Source: CAWEDP01 sp963807925
GTDB taxonomy: Bacteria > Acidobacteriota > Vicinamibacteria > Vicinamibacterales > CAVVIG01
Direction of reading: 5' to 3'
DNA length: 64,000 nucleotides
Assembly: GCA_963807925.1 (NCBI GenBank)
Contig: CAWEDP010000004.1
Location: forward strand, 62,001-126,000
Part shown: piece by piece, positions 19,530 through 28,952 of the stretch
Numbering within the stretch: position 1 is the first letter of the stretch
Layout: each line of letters starts with the position of its first letter
Translations under genes and position numbers: made by a program
The notes under the pieces: generated by a model
The model's input: the letters and a program-made list of their open reading frames with translations, nothing else
Database searches by the model: none
Told to the model about the DNA's origin: nothing

Positions 19530-22500
19530 GAAGAAGAACAGCAGATCCGCCCCGCTTCCCTGGATCCGCTGGAACAGCTGCTGCTGCGTCTGCGACCCCT
19601 GCAGCACGTTGGTCTGCAGGCGGAGCCACGGCGTCAGCTCGTATTCGAAGACGAAGTTCGTGGTGCTCTGGTCGCCGATTCCCTGTTCCAGCTTGACGTA
19701 CACGTTCTGGCCGATCTGCTGCCCGATGGTGAGCTGCGCCGGCGCGCCCGGCTGGGACGCCGTGTTGATCTCGAACTGGTTGACGTTGAGCACCTTCTCG
19801 AGTGACCGCGACAGCTGGCCGGCCACCGCGCCGGTCGCCAGCGCCTGCGCGCGCTGGACGACCGAGATCTGCTGCCCTTCACCGAGCTGATTGATCGGCT
19901 GGTTGAAGACGATGAGCGACATGATGTCGGCCTGTTCGAGCGGCGGCGTGCTGGACAGCTTGATCGCGGGCTTCTTGAGCGTTCCACCGATCGTCACCTT
20001 CGCGTCGACTGCCTGGATCACCCGCTCGGTGCGCACATCGAGCTCGGGATCGATGTCGTCGAGACCCTCGAACTTCACGGTGCCGTCACGGAGGATGGTG
20101 AAGCGCCGCCCCTGGAAGTCGTACCAGCCGCGCACGGTGTTCACGGTGCCCGTCAGCCGCACCTGGTCGTACGGCGCCTTGCTGACGTAGAGATCGCCGC
20201 CGACCGTCACGTTGATCGCGCCCAGTCCGACGGCGGCGCCGGAGGGCTGGAGATCCTGCCCCTTCAGCACCAGATCGCCGGGAACCGTCAGGCGCACGTC
20301 GACCTGAAGCGCGTCGTAGGGGGTCGGCCGCGCCGCCTGGATCTGTCCTTTGTCGTCGCGCCCCTGCGCCTGATACTCGGCCGGCTTGGTCGCATACGCC
20401 GATTCGCCCGTGCTCGCCACGATCGGATCGAGGTTCACCGTGCCGGTCGTGATGCCCAGGCTGCCTTCCACGCGGGGATAGGCCAGCTCGCCCACCAGCC
20501 GCAAATCGGTGTTGATCCGCACGTTCCCCAACTGATTGTCGAGGACCTTGAAATCGTCCGCCTTGACGGCCACGTCGACGCCGCTGACCTGCCGCGCGTG
20601 GACCGCCAGATCGCCGCTGACCATCAGCGGCTTCTTCTGGTTGTCGAGCACCGTGATCCCGTCGATGTGCACGCGATCGGGCTGCAGATCGATCGTCCCG
20701 CCGAAGTCGGTGTAGGTGACGCCGGTCGACGCCACCGTGAACGCCCCGTTCCGGACCGTGATGGCTCCGATGGGATGCGGATCGGCGGCCGATCCGCCGA
20801 CGTCGATCTTGGCCTGCATGGTACCGGTGACGCCGTTCAACGCCGTCGTGAAGCCCTGCACGAGGCCCAGATCAATCGGGCTGCTGTCGATGTGCAGGTC
20901 GACGCGATCTTCGCGCGGGAGGGTCTCACGGGCCGCAGTGCCCTTGAACAGGGCCATCGGCACGTAGCCCCTGGCCGTCAGCCACGTTGTCGCGTTCTGC
21001 TGCAACCTCGCGTCGAGGTCGACGCCGCCGCCGCGGTAGTCGAGAGTGCCGTCGAGGGTCTCGTACCGGAACTGCCGGAAGCCTCCACCGCCGACCTCGA
21101 ACCTCGCGTCGATGGCCGGCGCGTCGGTCGTGCCCGAGATCGTGGACGTGGCGCTGAGCCGTCCGCTGAACTGCGGCGGCCGCAGGAGCAGCGTGTCGAT
21201 TCCCGCGAGATCGATGTTGGTGAGCGACACGGTGAGCGATTCGCCGGCGCGCCCGAACGTGCCCGCCGCTTCGATGGTCTGGCCGGCGTTGACGAGATCG
21301 AGTCGATCGATCGTCACGGCGCCGTTGCCGTACTGAACGGCCGGATGCGTGCCGGCGGCCAGCCGCCACATGACGTTCTGCGCGGTCAGCTGCAGCCGCT
21401 CGAGGTGCACCTCCTGGTGATCCGGGTGAACGAGGATTGCGCCGCCCACCTCCATCGAACGCTGCGGCTGCTTCGCCGTCGCGTCGAACACGACCTGCTG
21501 ACCTCCGTAGTCGGTTCTCGCGTGCAGCTCGTTGACGTCCTGGCCGCCAATCGACGCGAACGTTGCCGTGCTGTCGGCAGTGACCGTGGCCTGCTCGACG
21601 TTCAGCTCCGGCACCTTCACCGTGTAGGCGGTGTTCAGCGTCAGCGCGCTGAATCCGCCGTACGACACATCGTCGCCGACCAGGTGGCCGGTCGCCTGCA
21701 GCTCGCGCTTGTTCCCGCTGAGCGCGCCGTCGATGCGGGCAAGGCCCGTCAGCTTCAGGCCGACGAGTTGCCCGAGCCCGTCGAGACCCGGCGTGTCGGC
21801 GTGGAATGTCAGATTGGACTGTCCGGTCTCGCTGAGCGCCAGCGTTCCCATCGCCGTGACGTTGAGATCGCGCCCTCTGACATCGAGGGTCCGAATCACG
21901 CCGGCGGAGTCGTGATAGTCGGCGTCGAGCCGGGCGCTCGTGACGGCGAGCTTGCCGATCGCGGACGGCTGCAGATCGACGCGGGCCGTGGCGTCGATGC
22001 CTTCCGGCGTGACGCCCCTGGACAGGTCGCGGAGGGTCGCCGCCGCACTGAACGCTCCGCCCACCGTGCCTTGTATCGCAGGCTTGCCGGTGAGCTGCGC
22101 CGGATCGAACTGGTCCGCCTCGCCGTCGAGCTTCACACGGGCGGTGTTGTCCGCCACCGAGGCGTCGAAGATCAACCGCGGAATCCGGCCGCCGATGACG
22201 GTCGAGTCGGTCAGCGCGCCGTTCGCCGTCACGCGCATGGTCGCCGGCGTGGTGCCCTCGCCATTCGCGATCAGATGGCCGTTGATCGTGCTGCGATACC
22301 GGTCGGACGCCAGCGGCGCGATCCTGAACTCGCGTCCGATTCTCGCCAGATCGACGCCGGCCACCGAGACGTCCGCCTGATAGGCGACGTCGCTCCCCGC
22401 CACCGACACCGACGCCCGACTACCCGCATCGATGGTGGCTCCCGCGACGGTCGACCGATCGAAGACCAGGTCCGCGCTCGTCCGGTCGCCGGCCGCCGAT

Positions 22501-23876
22501 CCGGTCAGATGGTACTGCGCGTTGAGGTCGGTCGCCGCCGGCGGCACGCTCGGGAATCGCGGGAGCCGGCGCAAATCGACCGATCGCGCCAGGCCGCGCA
22601 GGTCGTAGGTGAGCGCTTCGCGCCCCTCGGGCAGCGTCACGCGGCCCGCAGCCGTCGCCGTCGCGCCGTACGCCGTCGCGCGGCCGTCGATCGTCACCCG
22701 GCGGCCGGCGACCTGCGCGTCCGCAATAATCCCTTCCGCTGCATACCCGGCGGCCACCACGCGCGGCGCCTCGACATGGGCGGTTCCCGTGATCGAGTTC
22801 ACGTCGGCCAACGATCCGCCACCGACCTTCACGCGCGCGCTGGCCGAGATATCGCTCTTCTGCGCCGCGCTTTTGAGCAGGGGCGCCAGATCCAGATGGC
22901 GGACGGCCAGATCGCCAGACACGCCCTGTCCGGGCGACGCCACGTCCGCGGTCAGCCGGCCGGTGAGTTGGCCGGCGGAGGAGCGGACGTTCAAATCCAC
23001 GCCGAGCCGGTCCGTCGGGCCGCTCACTGCCAGCTCGAAGGCAGGCTGCAGCCCCACGCCGGCCAGCACCGGCACCACTCTCGCGATCTCCGGCAGCGAC
23101 AGCTTGTCCGAGCGGATGCGCAGGTTGAACACCGGCTTCGTGAGATACGCGTGCACCGCGCCGTCGAATGAGAGCGACGACTCCTCCGTCCTGAGCGACA
23201 GCTTCTGCACGAACAGATCGTCGTCCCGGACCGAGAGGCCGCCCGACAGGGCGTCCAACCCGATCGCGGGGTCGGATCCGCGGAACGACACGTGCCTGAC
23301 GTCGATGGAATAGTCGGTCGGCTCGTACCTGACGCTCAGGCTCGCATCGAGATGCTCCACGCGCCGGGGCACCTTGACGCCGGACGTGCCCGCCGGCTGC
23401 TCCATGACGATCGAACCATCGCTGACGCCGATCTCGTCGACCGAGAAGGGCCGCCGGGGCCCGCGGCGATCGGCGTCCGTCGTCTGTTTCTTGAACAGCC
23501 GGCTGATCGACCAGGTGTCGCCGTCGCGACGGAGGTAGACCACCGGTCGGGTCAGGCGCACGTGGTCGAGCGACAGGCCGCGCGCAATCAACTCGAAGAC
23601 GTCGTAGTCGAGGCCCAGATCCTTCACGGCCACGATCTGGCTGCCGTCCATCGTGACGCCGACGTCGTGCAGTTCGATCCCGAAGAACAGATTGCCCTCG
23701 AGCCGCGCGATCGACACCTGTCCGTTCAGAGCCTGGCTGGCCTGGCGGACCACATAGCCTCGCAGCCAGTCGCGAAACCACGAGGTCTGGCTGACGATGA
23801 TTGCCGCCGCCGCCGCGCCGATGACGAGCGTGAGGACGACGAGCACCGCCTGAACCAGCCGTCTCGCGATGCGCAT
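19521..23876 (-). CDS. tamB: Translocation and assembly module TamB-like protein
   Basis: 1451 residues. A single N-terminal membrane anchor (about 8-30) is followed by a very long beta-rich body, the hydrophobic-groove fold of the AsmA/TamB superfamily, and a C-terminal DUF490 domain (DIDPELDVRTERVIQ..., LSSTPPLEQADIMSLIVF, ending LLFFFSY). TamB spans the periplasm and works with TamA in outer-membrane protein insertion and probably in phospholipid transport. The TamA-like gene lies 9 bases upstream in the same operon, which supports the assignment. It is the longest coding sequence of the window. Confidence 0.9.
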   Translation of the reverse strand: MRIARRLVQAVLVVLTLVIGAAAAAIIVSQTSWFRDWLRGYVVRQASQALNGQVSIARLEGNLFFGIELHDVGVTMDGSQIVAVKDLGLDYDVFELIARGLSLDHVRLTRPVVYLRRDGDTWSISRLFKKQTTDADRRGPRRPFSVDEIGVSDGSIVMEQPAGTSGVKVPRRVEHLDASLSVRYEPTDYSIDVRHVSFRGSDPAIGLDALSGGLSVRDDDLFVQKLSLRTEESSLSFDGAVHAYLTKPVFNLRIRSDKLSLPEIARVVPVLAGVGLQPAFELAVSGPTDRLGVDLNVRSSAGQLTGRLTADVASPGQGVSGDLAVRHLDLAPLLKSAAQKSDISASARVKVGGGSLADVNSITGTAHVEAPRVVAAGYAAEGIIADAQVAGRRVTIDGRATAYGATATAAGRVTLPEGREALTYDLRGLARSVDLRRLPRFPSVPPAATDLNAQYHLTGSAAGDRTSADLVFDRSTVAGATIDAGSRASVSVAGSDVAYQADVSVAGVDLARIGREFRIAPLASDRYRSTINGHLIANGEGTTPATMRVTANGALTDSTVIGGRIPRLIFDASVADNTARVKLDGEADQFDPAQLTGKPAIQGTVGGAFSAAATLRDLSRGVTPEGIDATARVDLQPSAIGKLAVTSARLDADYHDSAGVIRTLDVRGRDLNVTAMGTLALSETGQSNLTFHADTPGLDGLGQLVGLKLTGLARIDGALSGNKRELQATGHLVGDDVSYGGFSALTLNTAYTVKVPELNVEQATVTADSTATFASIGGQDVNELHARTDYGGQQVVFDATAKQPQRSMEVGGAILVHPDHQEVHLERLQLTAQNVMWRLAAGTHPAVQYGNGAVTIDRLDLVNAGQTIEAAGTFGRAGESLTVSLTNIDLAGIDTLLLRPPQFSGRLSATSTISGTTDAPAIDARFEVGGGGFRQFRYETLDGTLDYRGGGVDLDARLQQNATTWLTARGYVPMALFKGTAARETLPREDRVDLHIDSSPIDLGLVQGFTTALNGVTGTMQAKIDVGGSAADPHPIGAITVRNGAFTVASTGVTYTDFGGTIDLQPDRVHIDGITVLDNQKKPLMVSGDLAVHARQVSGVDVAVKADDFKVLDNQLGNVRINTDLRLVGELAYPRVEGSLGITTGTVNLDPIVASTGESAYATKPAEYQAQGRDDKGQIQAARPTPYDALQVDVRLTVPGDLVLKGQDLQPSGAAVGLGAINVTVGGDLYVSKAPYDQVRLTGTVNTVRGWYDFQGRRFTILRDGTVKFEGLDDIDPELDVRTERVIQAVDAKVTIGGTLKKPAIKLSSTPPLEQADIMSLIVFNQPINQLGEGQQISVVQRAQALATGAVAGQLSRSLEKVLNVNQFEINTASQPGAPAQLTIGQQIGQNVYVKLEQGIGDQSTTNFVFEYELTPWLRLQTNVLQGSQTQQQLFQRIQGSGADLLFFFSY

Positions 23877-23885
23877 CCGTCTCCT

Positions 23886-25763
23886 TCAGAACGCCTGGCC
23901 GATGCTGAAATGAATCCGCCAGCGCCGCGACTCGGGCTCGCCGTTGACCAGCAGGCCCGGAACCGGGTTGAGCTGATAGCCGAAGTCGAAGCGTACGGGA
24001 CCCACCGGCGTCTGGTAGCGCAGGCCCGGACCCACCGCGTAGCGCAGGTCGCCCAGGCGCAACTGCCAGGCGTCTGCCCAGACGTTGCCCGCATCGACGA
24101 AGAGTACCGCGCCGAGATTGCCGCTGATCCCGGCCCGCAGTTCGGCAGTCGCGCCCAGCATGCTGTCGCCGCCGATCGGCAGCCCCGATTCGCTGAGGGG
24201 GCTCAGCTCGTAGGTGCCCCAGCCCCGCACGCTCGTGGCGCCGCCGAGAAAGAACCGCTTCGAAAACGGGATCTTGCTCTGCTCGCCGCCCGCCGGCCTG
24301 ATCGTGCCGAGCTGCAGTCGGGTCGCGACGACGAACCGATCGCCTTCCGCAATCGGCACATAGTAGCGGCCGTCGACCGAGGTCGAGTAGTAGTTGAACG
24401 TGCCCGCCACGATCTTGCCCGCCTGTTCGGTGTGAAACGCAATCTGATAGCCGCGGTGCGCATCGAGCGCGTTGTCGGCCGTCGACCGCTGGAAGTCGAA
24501 CCCGAGCGCGTTCAACCTGCCGTTCTGCTCGCCGGTCGTCGGGTCCAGCCCGAGCGCAATGAGGTTGTTCCGCAGCGTGAGATCCGACAGCACGTCGCTC
24601 GCGATTGAGCTGCTGTCGTGCTCGCTCGTCAACGAGATCGCCCACGACGTGTCGGGGCTGCCGCGATGCGTCATCGTCACCTTTGCGCCCGAGACGACGG
24701 AGCGATAGGCGGGCGTGTAGGTGTACCACTGCTGTCCCTCCGCGCCGAGCGAGACATGCGGCGCGAAGAAATAGGGCTGGTTGAAATCCAGGCGGACACC
24801 GCGGTCCAGCGAGGAGTAGCGCGCGTGGCCGCCGGCCGACCGCGCGCCTCCGAGGAAGTTCAGGTGGTGGTACTCGGCGTCCACGCGGCCCTTCTCTTCG
24901 GTGCCGTAGCCGACGCCGAAGTTCACCCGCTGGTGCTTCCCTTCCGCGACGGTGATGCGCGTCGGCACCTCCTCCGGCTGGAGATCCTGACTGAGCGGCT
25001 CCACGTTCGCGAACTGGAACAGTTCCATGCGATACAGGCGGCGCTGCGTCTCCTGGACCAGACTGCGCTGGTACAGGTCGCCCGGCCGGTACGCCAGCTC
25101 GCGTCGGATGACGCGGTCGCTCACGCTCTCGTTGCCGCTGATTTCCACCGGGCCGAAGTGGGCCAGCTTTCCCGGCTCCGCCACGAAGGTCAGCATCGCC
25201 GTCCTGCCATCCGGGCCGTCGTCCTCCCTGGTGTCGACCTTCGCGTACGGGTACCCGTGCTCGCGAAGCGCGTTGACGGCCAGTTCGTGAACCGACACCA
25301 CCTGCTGGCGGTCGCGTGGCTGTCCGATGGCGAGCGGCGCGCCCGCCTTCAGCGCCGCCAGCTGGTCCGGCGGAATGTCATCGAAGCCGACGTACTGAAT
25401 CGACGCGACGCGGATCGGCTGACCTTCGACGATCGTCACTGTCACGTCGACGGCGTCCTGCTTGTCGTTCAGCTTCACGTCGAAGCTGCCGACCCGTGCG
25501 TCGGGATAGCCGCGGTCAGCGTAGAACGCCTCGATACGCTTCAAATCCGCATCGAAACGCGACCGATCGAAGTATCGCTTCCTGCCCCACGGAAGGAAGG
25601 AGCTTTCCTTGGTCGCCAGCACGGCCTTGAGCCGGCTTGGATTGACTGCGGTCACCCCCTCGAGTGTCAGTCGGTTGACTTTGATGCTGCCTTCTTCCTT
25701 GCAGCCGGTGAGGAAGGCGGCAGCCAAAACCAGCCCGAAGACGAGGGGCAGCGATCGCGGCAT
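23886..25763 (-). CDS. TamA/BamA-family outer-membrane assembly barrel with lipoprotein signal
   Basis: 625 residues. Residues 1-22 form a signal ending in a lipobox (FLTGC), then about three POTRA domains (roughly 25-275), then a 16-strand Omp85 barrel with the surface motif VRGWGTYEL and a final Phe (IGQAF), the usual outer-membrane insertion signal. With tamB directly downstream it should form the inner/outer membrane TAM complex. The lipobox is odd: Omp85 proteins normally have a plain Sec signal. I chose ATG 25763 because it gives this clean signal; an in-frame start 12 codons upstream would bury it. Confidence 0.88.
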   Translation of the reverse strand: MPRSLPLVFGLVLAAAFLTGCKEEGSIKVNRLTLEGVTAVNPSRLKAVLATKESSFLPWGRKRYFDRSRFDADLKRIEAFYADRGYPDARVGSFDVKLNDKQDAVDVTVTIVEGQPIRVASIQYVGFDDIPPDQLAALKAGAPLAIGQPRDRQQVVSVHELAVNALREHGYPYAKVDTREDDGPDGRTAMLTFVAEPGKLAHFGPVEISGNESVSDRVIRRELAYRPGDLYQRSLVQETQRRLYRMELFQFANVEPLSQDLQPEEVPTRITVAEGKHQRVNFGVGYGTEEKGRVDAEYHHLNFLGGARSAGGHARYSSLDRGVRLDFNQPYFFAPHVSLGAEGQQWYTYTPAYRSVVSGAKVTMTHRGSPDTSWAISLTSEHDSSSIASDVLSDLTLRNNLIALGLDPTTGEQNGRLNALGFDFQRSTADNALDAHRGYQIAFHTEQAGKIVAGTFNYYSTSVDGRYYVPIAEGDRFVVATRLQLGTIRPAGGEQSKIPFSKRFFLGGATSVRGWGTYELSPLSESGLPIGGDSMLGATAELRAGISGNLGAVLFVDAGNVWADAWQLRLGDLRYAVGPGLRYQTPVGPVRFDFGYQLNPVPGLLVNGEPESRRWRIHFSIGQAF

Positions 25764-25856
25764 ACCAGAATGGAAACACAAGCCGTGCCACTCTGCCACC
25801 GTGAACCACGCGGCAGCGCAGAGGGTTTGATTCGAAGGCGTGGGAGGCTTCGCTGA

Positions 25857-26045
25857 CTACTCGCGTGCGAGAGTGGGGCGGGGCGAAACGATGGCCAGCA
25901 GAAGGCCCAGACCGACCACGATGGCGGCGGCAACGAGGATCGAGAAACCGGACAGACGGGCGAGAACGCCGACACGCCACAAGACGAGCGCGGCGGCCGC
26001 CGCCAGGATGAAATAGCCGGCCAGATAGATGTGGACGAACCGCAC
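25857..26045 (-). CDS. Small membrane protein, two transmembrane segments
   Basis: 62 residues with two hydrophobic helices (about 7-24 and 34-53) joined by a short basic loop (RVGVLARLSG). GTG start; no good Shine-Dalgarno. It lies between the tamA-like gene and the OmpA-family gene on the same strand. No family recognised, and no function can be inferred beyond inner-membrane location. Confidence 0.6.
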   Translation of the reverse strand: MRFVHIYLAGYFILAAAAALVLWRVGVLARLSGFSILVAAAIVVGLGLLLAIVSPRPTLARE

Positions 26046-26054
26046 GGGAGCTAC

Positions 26055-26090
26055 GAGCCTCGGGGCTCGGGGCTCGGGCTCGCGACACGT
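26055..26090. repeat. Short tandem heptamer repeat (GGGGCTC-type)
   Basis: GAGCCTC-GGGGCTC-GGGGCTC-GGGCTCG repeats with period 7 in the gap between the small membrane protein and the OmpA-family gene. Read on the other strand it is the same CCCCGAG motif as at 31753-31829. Confidence 0.6.
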
Positions 26091-26117
26091 GGCGAGCCAC
26101 GAACCCCGCGACCTCCG

Positions 26118-27851
26118 CTACTGGAGCCGGACGACCATGGCGGCGCGGCGATTGAGGCGGCGCGTCTCCTCGCGGCTGTTGTCGTATTTGGGCCGCTCCT
26201 CGCCGTAGCTGATGGTCTGCAGCCGGTCGGCGCCGATGCCGCGGCTCACCAGGTAGTCGCGGACCGAGGTCGCCCGCCGTTCGCCCAGTGCCAGGTTGTA
26301 TTCCGCCGTCCCGATGTTGCACGTGTGCCCTTCGATCGTCAGCCGCAGCATCGGGTCCTGCTGCATCGCCGTCACCGCTTCATCGAGCACGCGGGTCGCT
26401 TCCGGCCGCAGCGAATACCGATCGAAGTCGAAGTGCACGTCCTCGAACGTGTAGGTCCGCACCGGCGGCCGCATCACCTGGATCGTCACCGTGTCGGCGG
26501 CCGTCTTGTTGTCGCTCGGACAGGTGACCGTCACCGTCACCGGCACCCCCCCTTCCTGCTGCGGCGCCGTCCAGATGGTCTGCCGCTGCGCCGCGTTGGC
26601 GAAGGTCCCCGTCGGCGCGCTCCACCGATACGTCACCGCGCAGCCGATCGAATCCATCACCGTCGCCGTCACCGTCGCCGTCTGCCCCACCTGCACCGTG
26701 CACGGATTGCAGTCCGCCTTCACTGCCAGATTGTGCGTCGGCGGCGGCGCCGGCGCCGGGGCCGGGGGCGGCGGCGGGGGCGGCGGCGGCGGCACGTAGA
26801 CGCGCACCCCCGGGTGATACCCCACCCGCACCTGCCAATCCACGTAGTCCGCAAACGGATCGTCGTCGGCGTCCCGCCGGTCGGCCAGCCGCGTCTCCCG
26901 CGGCACGTTCCAGCTCACGCCGCCGCCCACGAAAAACCCCTTCGGCGCCTGGAACGTCACCGCCGCCGTCGCCCGCGTCAGCTTCTCGGTCGTCGCCGTC
27001 AGCGGCGACACGCTCCCGTCGCCGCCCATGAGGACCGTGCTCGTCGTCGCCGTCCCGCTCGACGGCACCACCCCGTTCAGCTCCAGATTCAGCCGCACCG
27101 GACTGCGCGAGGGAAACGCCGTCCCCGCCCCCCACCGGAACGCCCCGGTCGGCAGCGTGAACCCGTCCGGGCTCCCCCGCACCTCCCACCCCGCGTAGGC
27201 CGCCACCTCCGCCACCTTCGCCGCTTCCTTGCTCACAATCACGTCGAAGGCCGCGTCCGCCTGCCCCGTGCTCGTGCCCACGTCGCTCTTCCCCGTCGGC
27301 AGCTTCACCAGCACCCGCGCCGCCACCGCCGCCGGCTGCTGCCGATACTCCGACAGCAGGTTGATCTTCGCCCCCAGATACAGATCGCCCACGTTGTCGC
27401 CCGTCCACCCCTGCGTCACCCGCGGATACCGGTCCACGAACGCCCCAAAGGCCTGCTCGCTCCCGAACAGCGGCCGCAGGTCGCGGTCGATGCGCGTGTC
27501 CACCAGGAACGACCCGAAAATCTCCGCCCGGTCCTTCACTCCCACCGCGAAGGTCCCTGCAAAGTCGCCCACGTTGGTATAGCCCTGGATGTAGTTGGTG
27601 CCCCGCCGATACCCGCTCGCCGACCACTTCCCCGCCCCCAGCACTTCCCCCGTCGGCACGAACCACAACCCCGTGTCCCCGAAGAAGGTCGTCGTGGCAG
27701 GTCGCGTCTCGGCGGCCGTGGCGGTCGACGAAGATTGACCGGCCGCAGATGGTGTCTGGCCTGAAGGTCCGGCCGCAGATCCGCTCTGGGCCCTTGCGCT
27801 GGCGGAAACGGTGAGCGCCAACGCACAAGCCACGGCTACGCGTGTTCGCAT
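26118..27851 (-). CDS. OmpA-family outer-membrane protein with Ig-like and peptidoglycan-binding domains
   Basis: 577 residues. A Sec signal (ALTVSASARAQS) precedes an N-terminal beta-barrel-like region (about 45-320), a poly-Pro hinge (ten Pro then APAPAP), a PKD/Ig-like domain with a Cys pair (CNPC), and a C-terminal OmpA/MotB domain (VHFDFDRYSLRPEA...IEGHTCNIGTAEYNLALGER...NRRAAMVV) with the Asp and Arg that bind diaminopimelate. It should tie the outer membrane to peptidoglycan. The start at 27851 overlaps the end of the KGG gene by 16 nt. Confidence 0.88.
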   Translation of the reverse strand: MRTRVAVACALALTVSASARAQSGSAAGPSGQTPSAAGQSSSTATAAETRPATTTFFGDTGLWFVPTGEVLGAGKWSASGYRRGTNYIQGYTNVGDFAGTFAVGVKDRAEIFGSFLVDTRIDRDLRPLFGSEQAFGAFVDRYPRVTQGWTGDNVGDLYLGAKINLLSEYRQQPAAVAARVLVKLPTGKSDVGTSTGQADAAFDVIVSKEAAKVAEVAAYAGWEVRGSPDGFTLPTGAFRWGAGTAFPSRSPVRLNLELNGVVPSSGTATTSTVLMGGDGSVSPLTATTEKLTRATAAVTFQAPKGFFVGGGVSWNVPRETRLADRRDADDDPFADYVDWQVRVGYHPGVRVYVPPPPPPPPPPAPAPAPPPTHNLAVKADCNPCTVQVGQTATVTATVMDSIGCAVTYRWSAPTGTFANAAQRQTIWTAPQQEGGVPVTVTVTCPSDNKTAADTVTIQVMRPPVRTYTFEDVHFDFDRYSLRPEATRVLDEAVTAMQQDPMLRLTIEGHTCNIGTAEYNLALGERRATSVRDYLVSRGIGADRLQTISYGEERPKYDNSREETRRLNRRAAMVVRLQ

Positions 27852-28147
27852 TGTGTCGCCTCCAGTCGTCCCGAGTGCGCGGGACCTACTCTGTTCGGTC
27901 CAGACGATCTCGGCGGTAGCGCACTCTGAGGACCGCTCGCCGGTGCGTCGGGCGGGAGCATGAGCCGCCCGCGTCCACCGCGACTCACCTGACCGCCCTT
28001 GCGGCCGGCCGACCGCGCCTCGTCGGCGGTCCATTCGTGCGCGGTTCCTTTCTCGTGAGCGGCGCGGCCGCCCTTGCTCGCGATCTCCCGCTGCTTTTCC
28101 GGAGACATCGACGCGAAGCCCCGTCGTTCCTTGCGCTCTGTATTCAC
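27836..28147 (-). CDS. KGG-motif stress-induced protein
   Basis: 103 residues. Two KGG repeats are visible: GFASMSPEKQREIASKGGRA and TADEARSAGRKGGQVS, as in general stress proteins of the GsiB/KGG family, which are hydrophilic, disordered and desiccation-related. The tail after residue 55 is Pro/Ser-rich and not conserved. GTG start at 28147, with GGAGG six bases upstream. It overlaps the OmpA-family gene by 16 nt, so the two are made together; the overlap may be only an extension of a shorter ancestral KGG gene. Confidence 0.75.
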   Translation of the reverse strand: MNTERKERRGFASMSPEKQREIASKGGRAAHEKGTAHEWTADEARSAGRKGGQVSRGGRGRLMLPPDAPASGPQSALPPRSSGPNRVGPAHSGRLEATQCEHA

Positions 28148-28372
28148 TGTCCGCCTCCCATAGAATTCACGCGTCAGCGTTGTCCGAGGGACCCGATCGG
28201 ACCCATCGGATATCAAGTTCTGTGCCACGAGTCGCCCCGAGCAACGCCTGCAAATCACGGCAAACGACGGGGGTCAATCCGATCGGGCGTCGCAAGGTGT
28301 AACTCGGGGTTGCAGCAGAACGTTACAGTAGGGCTGGCCGTCAGTAGCGAATGCCAACTTGACCGGTGGCCT

Positions 28373-28603
28373 TCATGACCGCAGGGCATCAGCGCCCGTC
28401 GGGGCTTTGAGGGGCTTGAAGAAGTCGCAGCCCGCGCAATTTCTCACGTCAAACCGGTAGCCGACGATCGGAAACCACATGGGATGGGCACAGTACAGCA
28501 GCTGGCCGTCGATGATAGTTTGAACCCCAAGGGCCGCAGGCAGCGTGGCCGTTCGTCGGCCGTACCAGCAGCCACGGTGTCGAGTCTCGGGCTCGTCCGT
28601 CAC
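28373..28603 (-). CDS. Small four-cysteine protein of unknown function, coupled to yggX
   Basis: 76 residues with cysteines at 12, 38, 56 and 59; the last pair is NCAGCDFF, the kind of spacing seen in small zinc-binding proteins. Other visible segments are GVQTIIDGQLLYCAHPMWF. The GTG start overlaps the yggX stop in a GTGA, so translation is probably coupled. I do not recognise a family. It could be a small metal-binding partner of YggX or, less likely, a substrate peptide of the upstream radical SAM/ATP-grasp enzymes. Confidence 0.55.
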   Translation of the reverse strand: MTDEPETRHRGCWYGRRTATLPAALGVQTIIDGQLLYCAHPMWFPIVGYRFDVRNCAGCDFFKPLKAPTGADALRS

Positions 28604-28923
28604 TTGGTTTGCTGCGGGACGTAGCCGGGCGGCAGCGCAGCACTCTCCCCGAAGAAGAAGTCCTCCATGTGTTTGGCCACGAGTTCCTGGGCTTCCTTCT
28701 GCCACGGCATCAGGCGATACTCGTTGAGGATCATCTTCATCCGGTCTTCCCACAGCTTCCAGGCATCCACCGACACGTTCTCGTAGATCCGCTGGCCGAG
28801 CTCGCCCGGCCACGGCGGCTCGTCGAGGCCGGGCAGGTCCTTCTGAAACTTCACGCAATGAACCTTCCGTCCGCTCTTGTTGCCGGACGGCCGGTTCGGC
28901 GCGGGCGGGTCGCATTCAGCCAT
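28600..28923 (-). CDS. yggX: Probable Fe(2+)-trafficking / oxidative damage protection protein YggX
   Basis: 107 residues; the first 20 are a non-conserved extension, then VHCVKFQKDLPGLDEPP carries the conserved Cys and PGELGQRIYENVS is the family signature, ending EDFFFGE. YggX protects Fe-S proteins from oxidants and is linked to iron supply. It lies 29 bases downstream of the ATP-grasp gene in a run that starts with a radical SAM (Fe-S) enzyme, a sensible context for an Fe-S maintenance protein. Confidence 0.9.
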   Translation of the reverse strand: MAECDPPAPNRPSGNKSGRKVHCVKFQKDLPGLDEPPWPGELGQRIYENVSVDAWKLWEDRMKMILNEYRLMPWQKEAQELVAKHMEDFFFGESAALPPGYVPQQTK

Positions 28924-28952
28924 GGCGGCAAGTGTACCGCGAATCCGGAATT

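Noticed and set aside
20598..23171. A long plus-strand open frame opposite tamB
   Set aside because: Arg/Val/Asp-rich shadow with no start signal or family resemblance; tamB on the other strand is fully supported.
26031..27764. Plus-strand His/Arg-rich frame opposite the OmpA-family gene
   Set aside because: Low-complexity mirror of a Pro/Ala-rich coding region; no domain.
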